This document shows positions 1-10,085 of a stretch of DNA of 11,011 nt, piece by piece. A model generated the notes under the pieces. That model saw only the letters and a program-made list of their open reading frames with translations, did no database searches and was not told where the DNA came from. How positions within the stretch are numbered: the first letter of the stretch is position 1; every line of letters starts with the position of its first letter. This DNA comes from Glomus cerebriforme (Eukaryota > Glomeromycota > Glomeromycetes > Glomerales > Glomeraceae). The stretch spans positions 63,897-74,907 of the forward strand of contig QKYT01000100.1 of NCBI GenBank assembly GCA_003550305.1, given 5' to 3'. A program made the position numbers and the translations under genes.

Positions 1-1403
1 TTTTGTTTTATTTTATTTATACTAGATCGTGACAAATTTATGGCTAATAGTTATGTTATTTGGTCACAATTTGGTTGCAGCATATACACGATTTAAAACA
101 TTTCAGTAAAGTAGTAATAAAATTATTAGCAATATATTATTTTTTTACATGTAGACAGCATAGTCGTGCTTTAAAAAAATATTTTTTATCTTATTTTTTT
201 TTGGTAATACAAAATTTCTATTGGTGTAATCACATTATGAGTTGTGTGATTGACTATCAATTAAATAAGTATCTGATGAACCCCTGAGATGATAAATAAA
301 TTTGGGGTTCATAATTTGAGTATATATTTTAGCTCATATGATTAAAATTCTTAAAAATTATATTTCAGAAATAGATGCAATATTTGGTAATAATTGACAG
401 TTTCAGTAGAATAATGATTCCAAATACACAAGCTATCTTGCTAAAGTATTTCTTTAAAACAATATTTCAGAAGTCATGAATTGGTCTTCCAATAATTCTA
501 ATTTAAACCTTATAAAAAATTTATAGATAATAAATAATTAATAAATTAGAAAGATTTATGATAAAAGAATTATAAATACTGCCAAAATTGGCAAATTATA
601 ATTATGGCATTTCAAAATATAGGATTTAACACTTTAATAAATTAAGATCAGCATTATAGATTTATGAATTACAGATTATTTACAATTTAGTTGAAAAAAA
701 TTTCTATTTTATTTTATATAATTTTTATATTTTTGGTTTTTAATAATTATAGTATTATGGCATTATGATATAAAGCTTCATATATTATAATTAATTTTGA
801 TAGCATCTATAAAAAGAATGAAGGATAATTTCAGAAATTATGTTAATAAATTTAACAGGTTTGATGAAATGATATTGAATAAATCTTCTATTAAATTTAT
901 ATTAATAAAAAAACTGATTTTTAGCTTTCAAATAAAAAATTTTTACATAATTTGGAATTGTTATTGTAAAATTATAAGTATTTATTTAATTTCAGTTTGT
1001 TTATTATATTTATTTTACTATTTTTGTATAATAAAATATTTTTATATAAAGGAGAAATTTTGGATGTAAGTTAGAATTTTAGTTCAAGAATAATAATTTA
1101 AGTCATTTAGAGGTATCTCTGCAAACAAAAGAATTAATTTTAAAATCTAATTGATACACTCACAAATTTTTCTTAATAAAAACTATATTTTATTACCATA
1201 AAATTATCTTGAAAATATTCTTAATTTTGATCTTATTATAAATGTTAAACATAAAGCTGGGATAAACTTTTGTTAACTTAAATCATGTGTAAAATTTTAG
1301 TCCTTTGCATTTGTTAAGATAACAATATAACAATATTAATTCAAGATAACTTTAACAATTATATGCTATCCAAAAGTCTATTATTAAAGAAATATATATA
1401 TAT
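1..1403. other. AT-rich stretch without a supportable gene
   Basis: Reading frames here are short, rich in Phe, Ile, Lys, Tyr and Asn, and lack recognisable motifs, as expected from chance in sequence this AT-rich. The only discrete structure I see is the short hairpin at 276-312. A 75-codon frame near the left edge (60-287) begins with TTG and resembles no family I know. Confidence 0.6.
276..312. repeat. Short perfect inverted repeat (9-bp arms)
   Basis: ATGAACCCC at 276-284 is the exact reverse complement of GGGGTTCAT at 304-312, separated by a 19-base spacer. The four consecutive G/C pairs stand out in the surrounding AT-rich sequence. It could form a small hairpin in RNA or mark the end of an old mobile element. 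No partner copy is seen in the window, so no function is assigned. Confidence 0.6.
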
Positions 1404-1560
1404 TAGAAAATTACTAAACATCGCCTGGGCGATTATCGCCTTTACCAGCATTAGGATAGATTTTGGGCGGAGTTACATTCGTATTATTAATTCTGCTCCA
1501 AGTTCCATCCTAATGCTGGTAAAGGCGATGATCGCCCAGGCGATGTTTAGCAATACTCTA
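1404..1560. repeat. Long near-perfect hairpin, candidate foldback/MITE element
   Basis: The left arm 1414-1457 and right arm 1507-1550 are reverse complements over 44 bases with one difference (T1434 against G1530). In a plus-strand transcript that pair is a G-U wobble, so the helix would be unbroken. The pairing continues outward, imperfectly, to 1404/1560 and partly inward past a single mismatch. The spacer 1458-1506 is 49 bases. Each arm contains a nested palindrome, GGCGATTATCGCC on the left and GGCGATGATCGCC on the right. The arms are far more GC-rich than their surroundings, which suggests insertion. TA-rich sequence flanks both ends, so a target duplication cannot be fixed. A foldback transposon (MITE) or a hairpin small-RNA source both fit. 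The 78-codon frame running through it is an artefact of the palindrome. Confidence 0.85.
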
Positions 1561-1704
1561 CATATTATATATATCAGTAATTATTTTAATGCATCATAAA
1601 TAATTTTTTTTACAGTTTCTTGAGAAAACATTATAAATATAAGGTCAAATTTTCAGATAAAATGCTTTAATGTCTCACTTTTTACTATATATAAAGGTTA
1701 TGAA
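1561..1704. other. Short AT-rich spacer between repeats
   Basis: Nothing recognisable is seen between the hairpin and the first inverted-repeat element. Confidence 0.5.
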
Positions 1705-1924
1705 TAAGATTGTTTGGTAAAATTAGGAGATTTAGCAAATAGACAAAATGACAAATGTAGTAATTTTACAAAACTATATATATTAAAATCTTATTAAAAA
1801 GTTAGTAAAACTTAATAAAAGGCAAATGATAAAACTGATGAAATTCTGCAAAATTATAATAAAACTATAGTAAAAATTTAGCAAAACTAATAAGATTTTA
1901 GAAAAATTTAAACAAGCAATTCTA
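1705..1924. mobile_element. Decayed MITE-like element, copy A
   Basis: This segment is a diverged copy of the element at 2314-2559. The shared order is a terminal TTGYTTG-type end, then repeated GYAAAAC/GTAAAAC words, then a block around CTATAGTAAAA, then AAGATTTTAG, then the opposite end. Its ends are imperfect inverted repeats: TAAGATTGTTTG at 1705-1716 against the reverse complement of the sequence ending at 1924, 9 of 12 matching. It is more AT-rich than copy B. At several aligned sites GCC or GAAAC in copy B reads GC-A or AAAAT here, consistent with C-to-T decay. No coding capacity is seen. Borders are approximate. Confidence 0.6.
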
Positions 1925-2313
1925 ATTATGAATCTAAAATTATCCAATTTACCAAAAATTATCTTTTATTATTCACTATATTTTTTTTATTGTTAATTCA
2001 TCTTTTTTAGATAACTAAATTCAAAATAAAATTTAAAGAAAAAATGAATTAAGTATAATGAAATTAGTAATACAAATATTATATAATCATGATCAATATA
2101 ATATTAATATGTAATATTTTTTTTCATATATCTGAACTTTTTCATTTATATTATATCATGCTTTAAATACAAATAACTAAGATATGCCATTATCAGTAAA
2201 TGTATCTTTTTAAGAATATTCTTTGCCACAAATATTTGATGAAAAGGTTTCTTTAATTTAATATTACATAATTAAATAAGTATCTTTTTCTTCACCTTTT
2301 TTTTCAACTTCAC
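1925..2313. other. AT-rich spacer, no gene seen
   Basis: Only short A/T-biased frames are present, with T homopolymers near 1981-1988 and 2117-2124. I see no motif, repeat or coding signal that can be supported. Confidence 0.5.
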
Positions 2314-2559
2314 TTAAGGTTGCTTGTTGAAACCTAGAAGTTTAGGCAAGATGACGTTTCGCCAAAAAGTGAAATTCTGCCGAAACTATATTAAAGTTAT
2401 ATTAAAAAACTGGCGAAACTCTGAAAAAAAGTGAAACTACTGAAATCTATTATAATTGCCAAAACTGCCAAAACTCTGCCAAAACTATAATAAATCTATA
2501 GTAAAATTTTGACGAAACTAATTGTAGGATTTTGAAGAGATTTAGACAGGCAACCTTAA
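2314..2559. mobile_element. MITE-like element with TTAA ends, copy B
   Basis: The left end reads TTAAGGTTGCTTGT (2314-2327). The right end is its reverse complement with one mismatch (2546-2559), so the element lies between two TTAA tetranucleotides. A TTAA target duplication is the hallmark of piggyBac-type transposons, which makes a non-autonomous piggyBac-like MITE the simplest reading, although TTAA is common in such AT-rich DNA. The interior has many repeats of GCGAAAC, GCCAAAAC and GTGAAAC, and no open frame. It is about 390 bp from the related copy A in the same orientation. The family assignment is inference; the element boundaries and the homology between copies are visible. Confidence 0.65.
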
Positions 2560-3459
2560 CTTTACTTTTTCTTATTTTTTCTTTAGTAACTTTTTTAAAA
2601 TATTATCATACCTAACTAGTTTGTCTTTTAGGTTTAATAATTTTAAAATTACTTTCTTCAATAGATATTATTAAAGTTAAATAAAATGTATAAATGAAAA
2701 TTTAATTAAAATTATTAGTGCATAACAAATAAAATCAATAATTATTTTATAATAAAAATTTATATAACTATAAAAAATAGCTTATTTGAAATTAACAATA
2801 AACCTATTTATAATATTTTATACAAAATACTTGTAAAAATTATTTCTTTTAAAAAAATAAAGAATACTGTATATTCAACTTATAACTTTTTTAAAAATAT
2901 TAAATTAAATTTAATTAATGGATAATTCTAACTAATGAAATTAATAAGCATTTTCATTTTTATTTAACAAATATTTACAGTAATTAAAGTTAATTCAATT
3001 TTTTGATTTTTTTTCAAATATTAAATATAATGTTCTTTGTTCTGTAATATTTTCATTACTAATTATAATATAAAAAAAATATTATTTTCTATCATATATT
3101 TTTCAAATAAAAAAACTCAGATGTTAAAATTTTCCTATTATATTTATTATATTTTAACACTAACATTAAATATAAAGCCAGAATTTATTTACATTTGAAT
3201 AAAATATATTAAATATAAAAAAAAAATTTTTTTTTAATAATTAATTAAACAAGAAACTTATTATAAAATTGTAAAGTTTTATTAATAAAAAGTTTCTTTT
3301 TAAATTTTAATTAACCCATATACTATTTTCATCATCCATCCATTAACAATTTTTGCCTATAGTAATGCATAAAGTATTTGGTTTTAATTAATAATAAATA
3401 CTATTATAAAATTTACAAATTAACAATTTTTATGATGAAAAAGAAATGAAAAGAATAAA
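2560..3459. other. Extremely AT-rich stretch without a gene
   Basis: This stretch is almost wholly A and T with no usable open frame. A run of A at 3217-3226 is followed directly by a run of T at 3227-3235, a self-complementary tract like those inside the MCM5 introns. No coding or RNA-gene signal is seen. Confidence 0.6.
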
Positions 3460-3830
3460 AGAATATTAGTAAACATTCATAAATAAAAAAAAAATAATAA
3501 AAAATAAAAAAATTTTTGAAGTTATTACTTTTGAAATGAGGAGTTCAGAACTTACATTTTGACTTTCAATTCTAAAAAATACAAAAGAATGTTAGTAAAT
3601 ATTTATAAATAAAAAAAAATAATAATAATCCATTTTGAAATTATTACTTTCGAAATGGAAGTCTGGAGCCATACTTCAATTTTCTGAAATCTAAAAAAAA
3701 CAAAAAGAACGTTAGTAAACATTCATTTAATAAAAATATATATTTATTTTTATTTACCTTTAAAAGTAAAGTCTGAAGATAATGAGAGGAATTTGGAGTT
3801 CTGCAAAAAAAAACAAAAAAAAAAAGGAAA
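3460..3830. repeat. Tandem repeat, about three units of 120-126 bp
   Basis: Unit starts are marked by AGAATATTAGTAAACATTCA at 3460, AGAATGTTAGTAAATATTTA at 3586 and AGAACGTTAGTAAACATTCA at 3706. The first two periods are therefore 126 and 120 bp. Each unit then has an A-rich block, a TTATTACTTTYGAAATG-like block, a block resembling GTCTGGAG or GTTCAGAAC, and a closing CTAAAAAA-AC tract. The third unit is altered in its middle. A fourth, very degenerate half unit may cover about 3855-3910. The units have diverged from one another, so the array is old. A 65-codon minus-strand frame over it is low-complexity Phe/Leu and not a gene. Confidence 0.7.
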
Positions 3831-4236
3831 AAAATTTGCATGTTACAGATTAAATATAAAGTTTGAAGAACTTATCAATTTTGTCCAAGACTTCAAAACC
3901 TAAAATTTAAAACAGTTAAATAATAGTTTAACTGAAGTTTATTAGAATAAAAAAAAATCTTCAAAGATTTTTACACAAAGTTTTTAACAAATTTGCAATA
4001 TTGAAAACTTTACTAAAAAAATTTGAATTTTGCAGATTTTTACAGTTCTGCGTCTCTAAAATTTTCCTGATGTATGCATGATGTATCTATAGTATAATAA
4101 GCGGTATATTTTCATGTTTTGGGATGGAGGATGTATTATATTATATGAATAAAACACTGATTATATCTGTCTTGTCTTTAAAAAAAAAAGAAATATGAAT
4201 ATCTACTTAATTATAGTATTTAACTGAATACATCAT
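3831..4236. other. AT-rich spacer, no gene seen
   Basis: Apart from a possible degenerate remnant of the tandem repeat near 3855-3910, I see no repeat or coding signal. Coding sequence upstream of the transposase relic may once have been here, but no frame with recognisable residues survives. Confidence 0.5.
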
Positions 4237-4785
4237 TTGGATTTAGGTTTATTTTGTTATCAAATCAACTTCATATATAAAGTTTTAAAATTACAACATA
4301 ATAATATATTAATTAATAAAGTTAATTGCCATCTAGTTGCAATTTCACATTTTCCTGATCACAAAATTTTTTTAAGTGGATTACATATAAGGTTAACTGC
4401 TAGTGAATACCAAAATTTAATAAAAGTTATGATATTTGTAGTTGATAATTTATATGATGAAAATGATGATAAAATAAATAATTTTGTAAATAATGATGAT
4501 CTTACAGTATTGTATGAAAAGTAAAATGAAATGTATATTTTAAGTAAATATGAAGAATTTAGTGTGACTTGGTAAAATTTAAATAAAATTAAAACTGAAA
4601 ATTAAAATTCTTATTAAAATTTTAGGATGTAATATATGGATGGGCCAAAAAGTTTATAATAACTTTTAAATTTATTTCTCTATTTGATCTAAAACTACCC
4701 AATTACATTTGTGGGTATGGTCATATGGCGCAATAAATGGATATACTATGAAAACTTACAAAAGCCTTCACAAAAAACCATTAAA
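4237..4785 (+). pseudogene. Decayed transposase, probably Plavaka-like (CACTA-related)
   Basis: The first segment, 4237-4524, is a 95-codon frame with no ATG and an in-frame stop just upstream. It includes HLVAISHFPDHKIFLSGLHI and LTASEYQNLIKVMIFVVDNLY-like wording, which I associate with the C-terminal half of fungal Plavaka-type transposases. Past the TAA at 4522-4524 the same frame continues NEMYILSKYEEFS. A GT-AG intron-like stretch follows (4572-4625), then a shifted frame from 4626 reading GWAKKFI and FDLKLPNY. A further shift gives YGAINGYT and KTYKSLHK from 4724 to about 4785. Together these are consecutive pieces of one protein broken by at least one nonsense change and two frameshifts. 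Family identity rests on remembered motifs; the relic nature rests on collinear fragments in different frames. It cannot encode an active enzyme. Confidence 0.65.
4572..4625 (+). other. Relic intron inside the transposase pseudogene
   Basis: GGTAAAATTT opens and TTATTAAAATTTTAG closes a 54-bp AT-rich stretch that has stops in the coding frame. Removing it joins GACTTG to GATGTAATATATGGATGG, giving the run DLDVIYGW, which fits the surrounding transposase-like sequence. A one-base frameshift lies just upstream. The parent element was therefore an intron-bearing gene. Confidence 0.5.
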
Positions 4786-5079
4786 ATACCCTCAAACTTT
4801 CAGTCATTTAGCTGATATCTTATCATGTGATTCGAAACAAACTTAACGCAGGGCAGAACTATAGTACTGGCCAACATTACATTCAAATGACTTAAGTCAT
4901 TTGTCATTTGGATTTTCCGAACACTGTTATACATAATTTATACATTATAAATATTACACAAAATTCTTTTAATGTAACAATTTTCCAACATTATGGCCAT
5001 TATGAATCGGAAATAATAAAAATTGTGTAATATCGGGAGAGGTTTATTCTTTAGCAATTTTCTATGACAGCGAAATTTC
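4786..5079. other. Spacer between two relics, containing a 20-bp palindrome
   Basis: No coding frame is recognisable. The notable structure is the perfect palindrome CAAATGACTTAAGTCATTTG at 4884-4903, which has two TGACT half sites around a central TTAA. The stretch at 4814-4832 resembles, in reverse complement, part of the hAT-like MITE interior (TATCATGTGATT), but the match is too short to call a second copy. Confidence 0.6.
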
Positions 5080-5118
5080 AATCACGTGATTTTTCTATGT
5101 CAATCGTATCTTATATAA
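5080..5118 (+). promoter_or_regulatory. CACGTG palindrome and TATA box before the coiled-coil relic
   Basis: AATCACGTGATT at 5080-5091 is a perfect 12-bp palindrome with an E-box core (CACGTG). TATATAA follows at 5112-5118, and the first ATG of the relic lies about 50 bases further on at 5167. This arrangement looks like a surviving promoter carried with the duplicated gene. E-box cores are recognised by bHLH proteins in fungi. Use of this site is inference. Confidence 0.4.
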
Positions 5119-5166
5119 AACGGATCACAATCCGAATTAGAGAACGCTAGACTTATAGCTAGAATC

Positions 5167-5462
5167 ATGAAATTGGAACAGACTGCAAAAAAGAATGCTG
5201 AGCTCTATAAGGATTTACCAATACGTCTTGTTTCAATGTAAGCCAACATATTTGTCCTAAAAAACAATTTATAGAAGATAGGGAGATTGATGAACTCGTG
5301 GATTCAAAAAATAAAGTAACAAGATGGACAAAGAAACAGGAAGAAAGCTTCGAACCGCTGGAATTCCACAACTACGATTTATTTGTCGTCGTGAATTATT
5401 TAATTGTGAATTGGCTATTTGATAAGTCATTCGAACCCAAGTTTCACACAATTCTGATATAA
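5167..5462 (+). pseudogene. Broken member of an expanded coiled-coil family
   Basis: The first piece starts at ATG 5167 and reads MKLEQTAKKNAEL, then stops at TAA 5239-5241. A second frame, open from 5211 to the TAA at 5460-5462, reads FNVSQHICPKK, then QFIEDREIDELVDSKNK, then WTKKQEESFEPLEF before a tail of no known type. I remember both pieces as parts of a large Rhizophagus protein family: a KLEQTA coiled coil, then an SQTC/KK segment, then an EDREIDEFVD segment. The pieces are collinear but in different frames, so this is a frameshifted, truncated copy. The 3' end lies about 95 bp from the MCM5 stop on the opposite strand, so the two converge. The function of the intact family is unknown to me. 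Confidence 0.6.
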
Positions 5463-5482
5463 AAATTTGTAGCTATTGCATT

Positions 5483-5535
5483 TTTATTGCAAATTAAGAA
5501 ATTCTTCCCGGATTTTTCTTAAAATTAAATTTATT
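5483..5535 (-). terminator. Candidate poly(A) signals of MCM5
   Basis: Read on the minus strand, AATAAA occurs at 5535-5530, 21 bases beyond the MCM5 stop codon, and again at 5488-5483 within CAATAAAAATGC. The second spacing is more usual for a 3' untranslated region. In AT-rich DNA the hexamer is common, so position is the main support. Confidence 0.4.
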
Positions 5536-5556
5536 AAACCTTTTTTTAAATGGTCT

Positions 5557-8993
<3,437 letters not shown>

Positions 8994-9005
8994 TTTTTTT
9001 TTTTT
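8994..9005 (-). promoter_or_regulatory. A12 leader directly before the MCM5 start codon
   Basis: On the coding strand twelve consecutive A residues precede the ATG. A-rich context at -1 to -4 is the favoured fungal initiation context, which supports this start. The upstream sequence (minus strand, beyond 9005) soon has in-frame stops. Confidence 0.55.
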
Positions 9006-9742
9006 AATGAGAAATATGCAGTTTGAATGGATAAAATAATATCACAAATAATTGTTTTTGACACGAAAATAAAACTTTCAAAAAGTTGAATGAACGCGAC
9101 TCAACTCATGTAAGTATACCTAAAATGGTTAGATCAATGATTATCGAGGTCAAATGGTCAAATTTACGATTTTAAAAATAAGTTATAGTAAAATACAACT
9201 AGGGAACGGTGAAGTCCGGAGCTAGTGAAATATTTGTTCACGTAACCTCGGAGAATGTCACTAGAAGAATTTGTTGCATCAGGTCTAACCTAAGAAAAAC
9301 TTATTCTCTTGTAAATTTACATATAATAAGTTCGTTAAATATGTAAATTAATTTTATATAAAAATCAGTATTAAAAATTATGATAATCACAGGTGGTGAT
9401 ACATTTTTATAAATAAACATCGTGATATTTTACTATTTTATTATAAGTTTATTTTAATGGTTTGTGTACATGGAGAATTACCATTTTGGCGTTATGCATC
9501 AACAGGAACCAATAAAAATGATCGACTAAAGTAACAAGCGGGGGGAATTCAGACATCTTGAGTCAATGTGCATAGAATTATATCGTCCTTCGCTACGCAG
9601 CCTACGCTCCCATTTACACCCCCACTTAAAATTTTTTCGAGGTGTGAAATCATATTTGTCACGCCATTATTTGTCACATGGTTAATTTCTTAATGCCATA
9701 ATGCCGGCCAAAAGTCACGTGGGGTGGAAAAAGTGTCGGTGA
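9006..9742. other. Upstream region of MCM5 without a supportable gene
   Basis: No intact gene is seen. A 25-codon frame at 9457-9534 on the plus strand is too short to support. From about 9530 the base composition becomes less AT-rich, with GCTACGC-type words and CTACGCTCC at 9602-9610, and again at 10091-10099 on the far side of the MITE. This suggests that the MITE landed inside another, unidentified repeat. Confidence 0.5.
9092..9100 (-). promoter_or_regulatory. Candidate G1/S-type box upstream of MCM5
   Basis: The coding strand carries GTCGCGTTC about 100 bases before the MCM5 ATG, an isolated CpG-rich word in AT-rich DNA. The same nine bases recur at 10730-10738 beside a full ACGCGT. 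Fungal MCM genes are commonly driven by MBF/E2F-type factors that bind CGCG cores (ACGCGT in yeasts). The site is visible; its use is inference. Confidence 0.35.
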
Positions 9743-9750
9743 TACTGGGG
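9743..9750. repeat. Left target-site duplication of the hAT-like MITE
   Basis: TACTGGGG lies immediately outside the CAGGGACCC end. Its counterpart TACTGGGT is at 10078-10085; 7 of 8 bases match. An 8-bp duplication is typical of hAT transposons. Confidence 0.7.
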
Positions 9751-10077
9751 CAGGGACCCGTAAATTTTTTTTCGATTTGAAGTGATTTGAACAGCAAAAA
9801 ATTTCGATTTCTTTCGATTTTGGCCAGAATTAAACTTGAGTCAGGTGACTCTGGCTGGAGTTATGAAGAGTTTCAAATTTTGAACTCCAGGTTTCCAGCT
9901 GAATATAAAGTGCCGAATGTTAATCACATGATAATATCTGTCTAGAGCCAATAATAACATTCTCATGTGATTTATTTTAATATGTGACTTGTTGCAAAAA
10001 ATTGTGAAAAATTTGATTTGGGCAAAAAATTTTGATTTCTTTTGAAAAATTGCTTTCGAAAATTTTACGGGTCCCTG
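9751..10077. mobile_element. Non-autonomous hAT-like MITE (327 bp)
   Basis: The left end CAGGGACCCGTAAA (9751-9764) is repeated exactly in inverted orientation at the right end (10064-10077, TTTACGGGTCCCTG). Ends starting CAGGG with 8-bp flanking duplications are characteristic of hAT elements. The interior has no open frame of useful length, so it would depend on a transposase supplied elsewhere. Internal structure includes the inverted pair AATCACATGA (9922-9931) and TCATGTGATT (9963-9972), CTGGAGTT (9855-9862) paired with AACTCCAG (9883-9890), and a subterminal direct repeat built on GCAAAAAATTTYGATTTCTTT near both ends. Only one base differs between the target duplications and the tips match exactly, so the insertion appears fairly young. 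Confidence 0.8.
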
Positions 10078-10085
10078 TACTGGGT
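10078..10085. repeat. Right target-site duplication of the hAT-like MITE
   Basis: TACTGGGT directly follows the CCCTG end and matches TACTGGGG on the left side at 7 of 8 positions. Confidence 0.7.

Noticed and set aside
60..287. 75-codon plus-strand frame at the left edge
   Set aside because: It begins with TTG, has a residue make-up typical of AT-rich non-coding DNA, and matches no family that I recognise.
797..1069. 90-codon plus-strand frame
   Set aside because: It has a TTG start and is very rich in Ile, Phe, Lys and Tyr, with no motif; expected by chance at this composition.
1363..1599. 78-codon plus-strand frame
   Set aside because: It runs through the hairpin, so its two halves mirror the palindrome rather than encode a protein.
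4814..4832. Similarity to the hAT-like MITE interior (reverse complement around TATCATGTGATT)
   Set aside because: The match is under 20 bases with an indel and does not extend, so a second MITE copy is not supported.
5165..5451. Minus-strand frames of 60 and 68 codons
   Set aside because: They are antisense shadows of the plus-strand coiled-coil relic, whose sense reading gives recognisable family wording.
9457..9534. 25-codon plus-strand frame MVCVHGELPFWRY and so on
   Set aside because: Its composition is less biased than its neighbours, but it is too short, with no family match and no splice context, to call a gene.
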